Shown here piece by piece: positions 35,897 through 45,222 of a stretch of 64,000 nt of DNA. Under the pieces are notes generated by a model that was not told the origin of the DNA, searched no databases, and saw nothing but the letters and a program-made list of their open reading frames with translations. Numbering within the stretch: the first letter of the stretch is position 1; every line of letters begins with the position of its first letter. Source of the DNA: Flavobacterium silvaticum (GTDB taxonomy: Bacteria > Bacteroidota > Bacteroidia > Flavobacteriales > Flavobacteriaceae); the NCBI RefSeq assembly GCF_012911565.1, contig NZ_JAAMPU010000100.1, positions 1 through 64,000 of the forward strand, written 5' to 3'. The translations under genes and the position numbers were made by a program.

Positions 35897-36172
35897 TTAT
35901 ATCGTGACCACCATGGTTGGTTTTTTATAACTTATCCCATTGCAAATCTGGTCAAAACCTACTTCAATGCCCGTAGCGGTACCGGTAAAAGTGAGTTGTT
36001 TGGTTATCATTGTGGGAGAAGGTACCTGGCCGCTCGGAAGCGTAACTTCTATAGTGTTTTTACCAACGCCGGTTATTTTTTTGCACGTGCAATTGTTAGG
36101 CATGTCAAATTCCACCAAATAGTCATATCCTGAGTTTTGGTAGCTGATACTGTAATTTGTGATTAGGTTCAT
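35897..36172 (-). CDS. small beta-rich protein between regulator and kinase
   Basis: A 91-residue protein without a signal peptide or transmembrane helix. It contains cysteines in NNCTCKKITG and DQICNGI, and alternating hydrophobic residues suggesting a beta sandwich (TFTGTATGIEVGFDQ). It is embedded in a two-component operon: 11 bases after the response regulator stop and two bases before the kinase TTG. Family not recognised. It may tune the kinase/regulator pair, but that is inference. Confidence 0.7.
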   Translation of the reverse strand: MNLITNYSISYQNSGYDYLVEFDMPNNCTCKKITGVGKNTIEVTLPSGQVPSPTMITKQLTFTGTATGIEVGFDQICNGISYKKPTMVVTI

Positions 36173-36183
36173 AATGTTTGGTT

Positions 36184-36846
36184 TTAGGGGTTGATCAATT
36201 GGTGTTTTATTGCATATTTTACAAGGCCGACTGTAGACTTTACATTGATTTTCTTCAATAGGTTCTTGCGATGGCTTTCGACAGTATGGAAACTGATGAA
36301 CAGGAATTCACTTATCTGTTTTCCGCTGTATTCCAACGATAGCAATTTCAGTATTTCAATTTCACGTTCGGTAAGAGGCAGGTTGTAGTTAGGACCAGAA
36401 GAGTTGATTTTCGGATTATTTCCTGCAAACGAGTTGAATATTTTTTCACGTACGGTCTTGCAGAAATATTCTTCGCCACGTTGAACCGCCTCAACTGCTT
36501 CGATGATATTTTCGCCTGCGCATTGTTTGGTCAGGTAACTACTGGCTCCCAGTTTCATTACCTCTCGGATAAGCTTGATTTCGTCATAACTTGAAAGGAC
36601 AATGATGCGGAAAGGCTGGGGCAGGGCGGCAAATTCCTTTAATACTTCTATTCCGTCGCGCACAGGCATATTGATATCCATCACAAGTATGTCTGCGTTG
36701 GAAGCTGTCGCTTTTTGGATCAGGTCTTCGCCATTCATGGCTGTGCCGACAATTTCGAACTCAGGTGAGTTGCCTAAAACTGCTACTAAGCCATCAAGCA
36801 ACAACTGATGGTCGTCGGCCAGGTAAATTTTGATTTTGGAATGCAT
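36184..36846 (-). CDS. LuxR-type (NarL/FixJ) response regulator
   Basis: A 220-residue transcription factor: an N-terminal receiver domain (phospho-acceptor D57 in DILVMDINMP; the acidic pair in YLADDHQ; K in SSYLTKQ) and a C-terminal GerE/LuxR HTH (LPLTEREIEILKLLSLEYSGKQISEFLF). Start at the ATG giving MHSKIKIYLADDHQ; the longer frame adds ten residues that do not resemble a receiver start. It is the first gene of a three-gene operon with the small protein and the kinase. Targets are unknown. Confidence 0.93.
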   Translation of the reverse strand: MHSKIKIYLADDHQLLLDGLVAVLGNSPEFEIVGTAMNGEDLIQKATASNADILVMDINMPVRDGIEVLKEFAALPQPFRIIVLSSYDEIKLIREVMKLGASSYLTKQCAGENIIEAVEAVQRGEEYFCKTVREKIFNSFAGNNPKINSSGPNYNLPLTEREIEILKLLSLEYSGKQISEFLFISFHTVESHRKNLLKKINVKSTVGLVKYAIKHQLINP

Positions 36847-36925
36847 GTGGTGTTTGTTCCCTTCAAATCTAAACAATTTAATGCTGTTTATGTATCCCTA
36901 TATTCAGGGATATTTCAACAAAAAA

Positions 36926-36950
36926 ACCCGGAATTTACATCCGGGTTTTC
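36926..36950 (-). terminator. terminator after DUF4293 gene
   Basis: Stem ACCCGGA / TCCGGGT, loop ATTTACA; seven As (36919-36926) provide a T tract on the minus strand. It is placed between the end of the DUF4293 gene and the response regulator start. Confidence 0.7.
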
Positions 36951-36979
36951 TTCGCACTAATAAACTAAGTTTCATTGGA

Positions 36980-37390
36980 TTATCTCAATCTGTCAACAGA
37001 TTTTACGAGATCTTCATCCTTTTTTATGGCGCGGTTTGCCAAAACAAGCAAAACGATGGAAATAAAAGGAAGGAACATCCCAATACCTTTCTCTGAAACG
37101 TTAGCCGCTTCTCCAGATAGATTTAGTGACCGATACAGAAACAATCCCAACAAAATTAAATTTAATATGATATTCAGCCTGTCAATGACAAACTGATGCT
37201 GTCTTTTTTGATAGAACAATAACGCCAGAAGCGCCAATGTTGCTGATAATCCGAATAATGAAGAATACGTGAGGGAAGAGGCGAAATAAAAATCCTTTCC
37301 GTCAGTTTTCCAAAGCGGGAACACAAAAGGTAAAACTCCGGCCACAAGGAGGACCAAAAAAAGATAAACCGTTTGTATGCGTTGTATCAT
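36980..37390 (-). CDS. DUF4293 membrane protein
   Basis: A 136-residue inner-membrane protein with about four hydrophobic helices (VYLFLVLLVAGVLPFVFPLW, SLFGLSATLALLALLFY, NIILNLILLGLFLYRSL, FISIVLLVLANRAIKK). The beginning MIQRIQTVYLFLVL is typical of DUF4293. The gene is divergent from rho, an arrangement conserved in flavobacteria as I recall. Function is unknown. A terminator follows. Confidence 0.88.
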   Translation of the reverse strand: MIQRIQTVYLFLVLLVAGVLPFVFPLWKTDGKDFYFASSLTYSSLFGLSATLALLALLFYQKRQHQFVIDRLNIILNLILLGLFLYRSLNLSGEAANVSEKGIGMFLPFISIVLLVLANRAIKKDEDLVKSVDRLR

Positions 37391-37439
37391 TACCTGAATT
37401 ATGATCGCAAAAATAATTTTTCTTTTTTTATAATTCTAG

Positions 37440-37467
37440 TTGCAAATCAAATTTATTTGTAATATTG
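37440..37467 (+). promoter_or_regulatory. candidate rho promoter
   Basis: TTG (37440-37442), 17 bases, then TAATATTG (37460-37467), one mismatch from TAnnTTTG. The transcript would carry a leader of about 88 bases before the rho ATG. Confidence 0.5.
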
Positions 37468-37561
37468 CAGTAAGGAAGCCGAAAGTACTTCACCATGCGG
37501 CAACCTTTTAATACTCACCTTGTATTTTACACTCCTTTCAAATTAACCCCATCTTTTTTTG

Positions 37562-39292
37562 ATGTTAGATAGTTCCGTACTAAAAGAAATGAAGCTGCCA
37601 GAGCTTCAGGATCTTGCCAAGCAACGCCGTATTAAATTCAATGGCGTCAAAAAGGAAACCCTTATAAACCAGATTCTGGACCATGATGCTTCGGCTTCAT
37701 CAAACGGATCTGAAAAAAACGCCGAAACACGACAAAAACGGGCGAGAATCACGTCTGATAAAAACCAGTCTCCAACTCCCGAACCTGTTGTCGCTGAGCA
37801 AACTTTGCCATTTCCTGAACCAAATCAGGCTCCGGAAGAAAACCAGCAAAAAAAGCGCGGTCGCAAGCCCGGTTTCAAACTGAATAAAAATCAGCCGCAG
37901 GAAGTCAGGGTAGAAGCTGCTGCACCTATTTCGGTTCCTGAAGAAAAAGCTCCGGAAGTTGTTGCTTCACAATCGCCTGAAACACCTGTCGAAAAACCTC
38001 AGCAGAAATTCCAAAAGCAACAGCAACAACAACGTCATCAGCATAATAACCAAAACCAGAATAACAACGGAAACGGAAATGGACAACAAAACGTCCAGAA
38101 TCCTGGAAATCCGGGCTTTCAATATCAGAAGTTCAAGGATAAGAAAACCACAAATTACCGCGATTCAGATTATGAATTCGACGGAATCATAGAAAGTGAA
38201 GGCGTACTTGAGATGATGCCGGACGGATATGGTTTTTTACGTTCGTCCGATTATAACTATCTCGCATCTCCGGATGATATTTATCTTTCAACGTCACAAA
38301 TCCGCTTGTTCGGATTGAAAACCGGCGATACCGTGAAAGGTGTAGTTCGTCCGCCGAAAGAAGGAGAAAAATTCTTTCCGTTGGTTCGTGTCCTCAAAAT
38401 CAACGGGCATGATCCGCAAGTGGTTCGCGACAGGATATCGTTCGAGCACCTGACTCCGGTTTTCCCTACCGAAAAATTCAAGTTAGCCGAAAAACAAAGC
38501 ACTATATCCACACGTATCATTGACTTGTTTTCCCCAATCGGGAAAGGCCAGCGCGGTATGATTGTCGCCCAGCCCAAAACGGGTAAAACCATGCTTTTGA
38601 AGGATGTAGCCAATGCGATCGCGGCGAATCATCCGGAGGCATATCTGCTTGTACTCCTTATAGATGAACGCCCGGAAGAAGTCACCGACATGCAGCGTAG
38701 TGTCCGTGGAGAAGTTATCGCCTCAACGTTTGACCGCGAACCACAGGAACACGTAAAAATTGCCAATATCGTCCTTGAAAAAGCGAAGAGACTTGTGGAA
38801 TGCGGGCACGATGTCGTTATCCTTCTCGATTCGATCACACGTCTGGCCAGGGCATACAATACCGTTCAGCCTGCATCCGGAAAAGTACTTTCAGGTGGTG
38901 TCGATGCCAACGCGCTACAAAAACCGAAACGTTTCTTCGGGGCTGCACGGAATGTTGAAAATGGCGGTTCATTGAGTATCATCGCGACCGCACTTACAGA
39001 TACGGGCTCCAAAATGGACGAAGTGATCTTCGAGGAATTCAAAGGAACAGGTAACATGGAGCTACAGCTCGACCGTAAAATTGCTAACAAACGTATTTTC
39101 CCGGCTATCGATCTTATGTCTTCGAGTACCAGACGCGATGATTTATTACTTGATGATACTACGTTACAGCGTATGTGGATCATGCGTAAGTATCTGTCTG
39201 ATATGAATCCGGTGGAAGCGATGGATTTCATTAACGACAGATTTAAGAAGACCCGTAATAATGAAGAATTCCTGATTTCGATGAATGATTGA
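37562..39292 (+). CDS. rho: transcription termination factor Rho
   Basis: A 576-residue hexameric RNA helicase that ends transcripts. The N-terminal helix bundle (about 1-45, [15 protein letters not shown]) is followed by a long low-complexity Q/N-, P- and E-rich region (about 46-198), then the cold-shock RNA-binding domain ([24 protein letters not shown] from about 201) and the ATPase core with Walker A PKTGKT (about 336), RPEEVTDM and [10 protein letters not shown]. Start is the ATG; a TTG one codon earlier is unlikely. The Q/N-rich insertion is long for the family, though Bacteroidota Rho proteins are known to carry such insertions. It is divergent from DUF4293 and followed by a strong terminator. 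Confidence 0.97.
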   Translation: MLDSSVLKEMKLPELQDLAKQRRIKFNGVKKETLINQILDHDASASSNGSEKNAETRQKRARITSDKNQSPTPEPVVAEQTLPFPEPNQAPEENQQKKRGRKPGFKLNKNQPQEVRVEAAAPISVPEEKAPEVVASQSPETPVEKPQQKFQKQQQQQRHQHNNQNQNNNGNGNGQQNVQNPGNPGFQYQKFKDKKTTNYRDSDYEFDGIIESEGVLEMMPDGYGFLRSSDYNYLASPDDIYLSTSQIRLFGLKTGDTVKGVVRPPKEGEKFFPLVRVLKINGHDPQVVRDRISFEHLTPVFPTEKFKLAEKQSTISTRIIDLFSPIGKGQRGMIVAQPKTGKTMLLKDVANAIAANHPEAYLLVLLIDERPEEVTDMQRSVRGEVIASTFDREPQEHVKIANIVLEKAKRLVECGHDVVILLDSITRLARAYNTVQPASGKVLSGGVDANALQKPKRFFGAARNVENGGSLSIIATALTDTGSKMDEVIFEEFKGTGNMELQLDRKIANKRIFPAIDLMSSSTRRDDLLLDDTTLQRMWIMRKYLSDMNPVEAMDFINDRFKKTRNNEEFLISMND

Positions 39293-39317
39293 TAATCTTC
39301 TGAAGCAACCATAAAAA

Positions 39318-39350
39318 ATCCCGGAATCATTCAGGTTCCGGGATTTTTTA
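39318..39350. terminator. bidirectional terminator after rho
   Basis: Nine-base stem ATCCCGGAA / TTCCGGGAT with T tract after and A tract before; serves rho and the convergent endonuclease gene. Confidence 0.9.
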
Positions 39351-39368
39351 TTCCTGATATTTTCAGAT

Positions 39369-40463
39369 TTAGTTGACGATGACTTTCCGGACAACTTCTG
39401 AACCTGAAGCTTTCAATTGCATCAGGTAAAACCCTTTTGGCAGATTTCCGACAGAAAACACATGGTTGGAAAACACCGGATTTTCAAAGGATTGGATTAA
39501 TTGTCCGTTCACGGAAAATATCTTTATGTTTTCCACGTCAATCTCACTGCTGATATTTACGATTCCATTTGAAGGGTTCGGAAATACGGAAACCGATTGT
39601 GTCCAACTTAAATCCTGTGTTCCAAGGAAAGGCCAGCGATTCTGTGCGACAGGTCCGCCCCAAATCAATGTTGCCAGGTATGGATTATCGATAAACGGAT
39701 TGCGGTTGCCTTGTCCGTAGGTATTATTGGCATTTCCAAGATAGGTGTTTCTGGCATCTTCATACACCGATACCGGATCTTCGGCATTCCATTGAAGAAA
39801 CAGTTCGGGCATATTATTGTCTGTAGAAACGGTTGATCCTACACCCACATTGGTCGGAAGGCATTGGGTGCCATATCTGAGATACATATACATGATGATA
39901 CGCGCCACATCGCCTTTCCATTCATCACCCGGATACCAATTGGTCCCGGTTTCGAATGAATTTCCGCTTCCGGCAAAGAATTTATCGTTGTCGCGGTCGG
40001 CATTGCGTTTTTTGTCGCAGGCACGCAGGTTGTGCGCATCGCCTCCGGGACCCGTGGTTCCCAAATCCGGGTTTCCGAGTGCTTTTGGGAATGTATGTTC
40101 CCGATTCCATAAACACGATGCTGCGGTTCCATCGTCTTCCATATCCGTGTTACGCGTGCGGTGGTCTTTGTCATCGGATGAAGATGTCGGACAGGTGTTC
40201 GGACTGAATCCGTATAGCAACAATAAATTGGTATGTGTCGGATCTGTCGGATCGAGGTCGGTCACTTTGAGCGCACTTTTTGCCTGTGCGTAAGTGAGTT
40301 CATGGGTGTGGGTCGTTGTAATCTTCGTCGCCAGAGCCGATTTGAGAGGCATACCGGTCTGGGTGAAGTCAAAACCATTGTAATACGGAGATGCCGGGGC
40401 GCCATCCTGCGCAAAAGCGACCTGGACTATTGCCCAAACCGCAAGGGTAAATTTCAATTTCAT
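39369..40463 (-). CDS. secreted endonuclease I with T9SS sorting domain
   Basis: A 364-residue exported nuclease. Signal peptide (MKLKFTLAVWAIVQVAFAQ), an Endonuclease_1 domain with the characteristic NREHTFPKAL and GDAHNLRACDKKRNADRDN motifs, and a C-terminal ~80-residue T9SS type A sorting domain (VSVFPNPSNGIVNIS, GFYLMQLKASG, VVRKVIVN). It likely degrades extracellular DNA or RNA for nutrients. The substrate is inferred from the domain. It is last in a minus-strand run and convergent with rho. The RsmB/NOP gene ends eight bases upstream of its start. Confidence 0.93.
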   Translation of the reverse strand: MKLKFTLAVWAIVQVAFAQDGAPASPYYNGFDFTQTGMPLKSALATKITTTHTHELTYAQAKSALKVTDLDPTDPTHTNLLLLYGFSPNTCPTSSSDDKDHRTRNTDMEDDGTAASCLWNREHTFPKALGNPDLGTTGPGGDAHNLRACDKKRNADRDNDKFFAGSGNSFETGTNWYPGDEWKGDVARIIMYMYLRYGTQCLPTNVGVGSTVSTDNNMPELFLQWNAEDPVSVYEDARNTYLGNANNTYGQGNRNPFIDNPYLATLIWGGPVAQNRWPFLGTQDLSWTQSVSVFPNPSNGIVNISSEIDVENIKIFSVNGQLIQSFENPVFSNHVFSVGNLPKGFYLMQLKASGSEVVRKVIVN

Positions 40464-40471
40464 GAAAAGGA

Positions 40472-41689
40472 TTATGAGTTTTTTTTATGTAAGAGTGCCA
40501 TGTAGAACCCGTCGAAACCGGATTCGGACGCCAGGATGCTTCGATCCTGTATCAATTCGAAGTTTTTACCGGCATCTGTGGCCAGAAAACGGCTAACCTG
40601 TTCCTGATTCTCAGATGGGAGAACCGAACATGTAGCATAAACCAATTTGCCTCCCGGTTTGACCATTCGGCTGTAACTTTCAAGCACGTCTGCTTGTACT
40701 TTTCTGATGTTGTCTATGAATTCAGGCTGGAGTTTCCATTTGGCATCGGGGTTTCTTTTTAAGACACCCAAGCCGCTGCATGGCGCATCAATCAATACCC
40801 TGTCGGCTTTTTCCTGAAGTTTCTTGATGACTTTGGTTGAATCAATGATTCGGTATTCAATATTAAAAGCGCTGTTTCTTTTAGCGCGGAGTTTCAGTTG
40901 CTTGAGCTTGCTTTCGTACAGATCCATAGCTATCAACTGGCCCTTGTTCTGCATTAGCGAAGCCAAGTGAAGCGTTTTTCCTCCCGCACCCGCACATGCA
41001 TCGACGACCCGCATTCCGGGCTGTACGTCAAGCAATGGTGCTACGAGTTGGGAACTTGCATCCTGTACTTCAAAAAGACCTTCTTTGAACGCATCGGTAA
41101 GGAACACGTTCGCGCGTTCTTTGAGAACTAAAGCATCAGGTTGATTGTCGAGGAATTCTGTTTCGATGTTCAGATCCATCAATAGGGCCCGAAGCTTTTC
41201 ACGGGTCGTTTTAAGCGTATTGACACGTAAAATTACTTTAGCAGGCTGATTCTGGGCTGCGATTTCCCTGTTCCAGGTTTCTTCACCCAATTCGCTGATC
41301 CCCACTTCGTCAATCCAATCGGGAATCGACTCACGAAATTTGCGGATTTTGCTCAGTTCATCGAACCGGCCTTTGATTTTTCTTTCCGGCGTTCCCTGAA
41401 GTTGTGTCCAATCCGGAATCGGGTAACCCCTCAAAACGGCCCACACCCCGAACATACGCCACAGGTTTTCCCGGTTGAACGGTTCTTTGACCTCGGCAAT
41501 TTCAGCATAAAGACGCTTCCACCGGACAATCTCATAAATGGTTTCTGCTACAAACTTACGGTCGGCGCTTCCCCACCGCTTGTCCTTTTTAAGGGCGCGG
41601 GCAACTACTTTATCGGCGTATTCACCTTCATTGAAGATGGCGTTGAGTGAGTCGATCGTAGTGTAAACAAGGTTGCGGTGAAGTCTCAT
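40472..41689 (-). CDS. RsmB/NOP family rRNA cytosine methyltransferase
   Basis: A 405-residue SAM-dependent RNA methyltransferase. The N-terminal NusB-like helical domain (to about 150) precedes the Rossmann domain with VVDACAGAGGKTLHLAS (SAM motif I), VLIDAPCSGLGVLKRNPDAKW (PC motif) and LVYATCSVLPSENQEQV (TC motif with the catalytic cysteine). This makes it an m5C methyltransferase; the exact rRNA site is not deducible. An alternative for this class is RsmF. It sits between kup and the secreted endonuclease on the minus strand. Confidence 0.92.
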   Translation of the reverse strand: MRLHRNLVYTTIDSLNAIFNEGEYADKVVARALKKDKRWGSADRKFVAETIYEIVRWKRLYAEIAEVKEPFNRENLWRMFGVWAVLRGYPIPDWTQLQGTPERKIKGRFDELSKIRKFRESIPDWIDEVGISELGEETWNREIAAQNQPAKVILRVNTLKTTREKLRALLMDLNIETEFLDNQPDALVLKERANVFLTDAFKEGLFEVQDASSQLVAPLLDVQPGMRVVDACAGAGGKTLHLASLMQNKGQLIAMDLYESKLKQLKLRAKRNSAFNIEYRIIDSTKVIKKLQEKADRVLIDAPCSGLGVLKRNPDAKWKLQPEFIDNIRKVQADVLESYSRMVKPGGKLVYATCSVLPSENQEQVSRFLATDAGKNFELIQDRSILASESGFDGFYMALLHKKNS

Positions 41690-41749
41690 GTGCTAAATTG
41701 GGACGGCAAAGATAGTTAATATTCTATCTTGAACATTATCTGTACGTTA

Positions 41750-43732
41750 TTAATGTTCCTGCTTGGAATTGCTGTAAACCCGTGTCAATGAAATTTTTTC
41801 GGGCGGATGCAGCACCAACGGGAACTTTTCTACTTTTACCGAACTACTGTCAAGACCGAAAGCTTTTTCTTCGGACAGGCTCAGCTTCTTAAATAAGAAG
41901 TAGGTGTTCATAATGACTTTTTCGTCAAAACGGAGATCGCTGTCGTTCGAAAGGAATTTTTCAGACAGGACGAACTTGAAATCACCAATGATATTGTTTT
42001 TGTTCAATGATTCATATCGGCTGGTAACATCGACTTCGCCTTTTTGCACCATATCGCGCAACACCTCACGGAACATCATGCTGATTTTGGTCGATTCACG
42101 GAAACCGATGTTGAAATCGATGCGGAACAAGTCGTCTTTGATGACTTCGGTTACTTTATATTCGGTCCGATACGGTTCATTGAGGATATTTACGTGGACA
42201 AACCAATAAATATCGGCTCGTTTCGGGCGTTTCTGTAAAATCGAAATCATTACTTTTTCTTCGATTTCATCAGTCCGGCTCGCATTGGTCATGTATACCA
42301 AGTGCGTAGCATATTTTGGGATAGACAAATCGACGCTGAGTTCCGCCATGACCTTTTTGTAATGCTCGATCTTGACGAATTTGGTATAATTCTTAGAAAT
42401 TTTCTTGGCACGGAACCAGGTTGCCATGATTCCTATGAGTACACAGGTAATGAAAAGCGACACATAACCACCGTGTGCAAATTTGTTCAGGTTTGCAAAA
42501 AGGAAACAGAATTCAATGACCAGGTAAACCGTGATTATAGGGGAGAAAACATACCACGGAAGCCGCTTCATTATCATATAATAATTGAGCAAAATGGTCG
42601 TCATTATCATACATAAGACAATTGCCAAACCGTAAGCCGCTTCCATATTACTCGATTCACGGAAATGCAACACTACGCCGACACAGCCAGCCAGTAATAA
42701 CCAGTTGATCGATGGAATATAAAGTTGGCCTTTGAGTTCCGTAGGGTATTTGATTTTGACTTTTGGCCAGAAACTCAGTCGCATGGCCTCATTGATAAGT
42801 GTGAAAGAACCTGAAATCAACGCTTGGGAAGCAATTACTGCAGCCATTGTAGCTATGATGATCCCAGCGGGCTGGAACCAATCTGCCATTATGAGATAAA
42901 ATGGATTTCCGTAATCACCTCCAAGAGATTGAAGTGTTTCACCTTCGTGTTGTATTAGCCAGGCAGCTTGTCCGAAGTAGTTCAGTACCAACATCGCTTT
43001 TACAAAAATCCAGCTGATGCGGATGTTCTTGCGTCCACAGTGACCCATGTCTGAATATAACGCTTCAGCTCCTGTGGTACAAAGAAAAACGAACCCGAGT
43101 ACGTAAAAGCCATCGGGATGTATCTGTAATAAATGTATGGCATAATACGGGTTCAGTGCTTTAAAAACAGCTAAATGTCCCGTGATTTGTATAACGCCCA
43201 AAACACCAAGCATCACAAACCAGATGAGCATCATAGGGGCAAAGAACTTACCGACAAGCTTGGTTCCGAATTGCTGTATAGTGAACAAAATCACCAGAAT
43301 TGCAATAACTATCGGGACAGTATTTATCTCCGGATAGAATGTCCGTATACCTTCGACTGCCGAAGAAACCGAGATGGGAGGTGTAATGATTCCGTCTGCC
43401 AGTAATGCGCTTCCTCCAATGACAGCAGGAATGATAAGCCATTTGACCTTGGTACGCCTTACTAATGCGTATAAGGCAAAGATTCCACCTTCGCCATGGT
43501 TATCGGCGCTTAGGGTAATGATTACGTATTTGATTGTGGTTTGAAGTGTCAGTGTCCAGAATATGCAGGAAATTCCTCCTAGAACTACATCTGCATTTAT
43601 GGGGTGATCGCCTACAATGGCTTTCATAACATAGAGGGGAGAAGTGCCTATGTCACCGTAAATGATCCCCAAAGTAATCAATAAACCTGCAAAAGTCAGT
43701 TTATTGTGGAGACCGCTGTGTTGTGCATTCAT
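41750..43732 (-). CDS. kup: KUP family potassium transporter
   Basis: A 660-residue inner-membrane K+/H+ symporter. About twelve transmembrane helices occupy residues 10-450, with GIIYGDIGTSPLYVMKAI (KUP signature), LADGIITPPISVSSAVEGI and GHCGRKNIRISW among the diagnostic segments. The C-terminal ~200 residues are a cytoplasmic regulatory domain. Length matches Kup. The ATG at 43730-43732 follows a candidate -7 box at 43757-43764. No potassium regulators are adjacent. Confidence 0.95.
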   Translation of the reverse strand: MNAQHSGLHNKLTFAGLLITLGIIYGDIGTSPLYVMKAIVGDHPINADVVLGGISCIFWTLTLQTTIKYVIITLSADNHGEGGIFALYALVRRTKVKWLIIPAVIGGSALLADGIITPPISVSSAVEGIRTFYPEINTVPIVIAILVILFTIQQFGTKLVGKFFAPMMLIWFVMLGVLGVIQITGHLAVFKALNPYYAIHLLQIHPDGFYVLGFVFLCTTGAEALYSDMGHCGRKNIRISWIFVKAMLVLNYFGQAAWLIQHEGETLQSLGGDYGNPFYLIMADWFQPAGIIIATMAAVIASQALISGSFTLINEAMRLSFWPKVKIKYPTELKGQLYIPSINWLLLAGCVGVVLHFRESSNMEAAYGLAIVLCMIMTTILLNYYMIMKRLPWYVFSPIITVYLVIEFCFLFANLNKFAHGGYVSLFITCVLIGIMATWFRAKKISKNYTKFVKIEHYKKVMAELSVDLSIPKYATHLVYMTNASRTDEIEEKVMISILQKRPKRADIYWFVHVNILNEPYRTEYKVTEVIKDDLFRIDFNIGFRESTKISMMFREVLRDMVQKGEVDVTSRYESLNKNNIIGDFKFVLSEKFLSNDSDLRFDEKVIMNTYFLFKKLSLSEEKAFGLDSSSVKVEKFPLVLHPPEKISLTRVYSNSKQEH

Positions 43733-43756
43733 TTATCTTTCCGTCGAATTACGATG

Positions 43757-43764
43757 CAAATTTA
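43757..43764 (-). promoter_or_regulatory. candidate -7 element of kup
   Basis: TAAATTTG on the minus strand is a perfect TAnnTTTG, 24 bases before the kup ATG. A TTG occurs only 12 bases upstream, shorter than the usual spacing. Confidence 0.4.
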
Positions 43765-43820
43765 TGACTATTAGGGCAATGTTATTCTGTAAATGCCCCT
43801 TTTTTGAAAAAGCATAAAAA

Positions 43821-43842
43821 AAGCACCCTGTTACGGATGCTT
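43821..43842 (-). terminator. terminator after the secreted low-complexity gene
   Basis: On the minus strand: stem AAGCATCC / GGGTGCTT (one T-G pair), loop GTAACA, followed by TTTTT; it starts 15 bases after the stop of the 43857-45113 gene. Confidence 0.8.
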
Positions 43843-43856
43843 TGATTTTCGAGGTT

Positions 43857-45113
43857 TTATCTTCTTCTTCCACCACCTTCATTACCACTTTGCCTTTGGG
43901 GAGCGGCCGATTGTTGCTGAACCGGGGCTGAACGTTGCGGGCTGCTCACCTGTGTACGCTGTGGCTGTTGTACTGCCGGAGCCGAACGTTGCGGGCTACT
44001 GACACTTCTTTGTTGTGTAGGAGCTGAATAAGAACGCGGAGTACTTTGATTCGGGACCGATTGTCTTGTGTTTTCACGCGGTGTGCTTACAGGTTGGCTA
44101 ACGGTTGACCGAACCGGAGCAGATTGTGGGATTTTGGTTTCATTTCGCACGGAACGATTCGGTTGTAAATCCTGGTTTCTGACAGATGTATTATCACGTG
44201 CTCCGGTATTTTTAACTGTTGCAGACGGTGTTTTTGTCCTGCTTACTGTAGTCGACAAATTGGATTTTCTTGTATTTCCGACAGATGCTGAATTGTTTCG
44301 TTGTGAATTCCTTCCGTTTACATTGGCAGTCGTGTTTCTTCCGGATGGAGCAGATAGCGTGTTGCGGGAATTTCCCCGGGAACGATCCAAATCATGACGA
44401 TTGGTCATACCTGCATTCCTGGTTTCAAAACCACGTCCGGGATTTCTGGTTTCCCAGCCGTTTCCACGATACGGTCTTGTAATTGCGGCCACATTACGCA
44501 CATTCCTGACATTGACATAGTTGTATGTGTTGTGGATATTTATGTGGTTGTGAACGTGGTTGTGGTATCTGTAAACGGGAATCGGAGCCCAATAATGATA
44601 GTATGACGGATAGTAACCCCAGTACCAGCTTGAAATATATGGTCTGTAACCAATCACCCAAAAAGAAGAGTAAATGTAGGGAGTAGTGACGTAAACCGGT
44701 TGGTAGATATAATTAGGTCCGTACAGATAAGAATCACCTACAACCTGAACCTGGATATCAGAACCCGTCTTTTCGACTTCTACGGTTGCAACGTCCTGAT
44801 AGACATCTTTGTCAAGTACCGATTGGATAATCACAACGTGGATATTGTTCTCTGTAGATTCAATAACCCGCAGGTAATCGACCTGGTTGTCGCCATTAAG
44901 GTCAAGATTGGAGATTTGGAGGGAAGGATCGTTCAGCTTTTGTTCAAATTCTTCCAGATTTCTGGATTCCCCAAAGAGGGAAGCGACAGCGCGCAAGTCT
45001 AAGTTATCGCTGATATCGTAATTCTTTGCCGTTACCGTAGTACGGTCCTGGGCAAAAAGTTGGCCTGAACTTAGGATCAGAGCCAGTGCGAAGGTAAAAA
45101 TCGAAGTTTTCAT
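43857..45113 (-). CDS. secreted protein with Ser/Gln/Arg-rich repeat tail
   Basis: A 418-residue exported protein. Signal peptide MKTSIFTFALALILSSGQLFAQ. Residues about 25-105 form a folded region (NLDLRAVASLFGESRNLEEFEQKL, DLNGDNQVDYLRVIE). A Tyr/Trp-rich patch follows (YISSWYWGYYPSYYHYW), then about 230 residues of low complexity with Asn, Ser, Arg and Gln. The end repeats SSPQRSAP-type units about three times and finishes GNEGGGRRR. No catalytic motif. The in-frame start at 45161 is not a signal peptide and is rejected. Probably an envelope protein. Confidence 0.75.
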   Translation of the reverse strand: MKTSIFTFALALILSSGQLFAQDRTTVTAKNYDISDNLDLRAVASLFGESRNLEEFEQKLNDPSLQISNLDLNGDNQVDYLRVIESTENNIHVVIIQSVLDKDVYQDVATVEVEKTGSDIQVQVVGDSYLYGPNYIYQPVYVTTPYIYSSFWVIGYRPYISSWYWGYYPSYYHYWAPIPVYRYHNHVHNHINIHNTYNYVNVRNVRNVAAITRPYRGNGWETRNPGRGFETRNAGMTNRHDLDRSRGNSRNTLSAPSGRNTTANVNGRNSQRNNSASVGNTRKSNLSTTVSRTKTPSATVKNTGARDNTSVRNQDLQPNRSVRNETKIPQSAPVRSTVSQPVSTPRENTRQSVPNQSTPRSYSAPTQQRSVSSPQRSAPAVQQPQRTQVSSPQRSAPVQQQSAAPQRQSGNEGGGRRR

Positions 45114-45222
45114 AATGGTATTGGTTATTTCTTGAAGTGCCGATTCCAAACACTGTGCCACCGGATTTAAAATTGCGACTCACATGGCCCAGATGCGTAT
45201 CTTTATGATTTATTTAGCTTTT

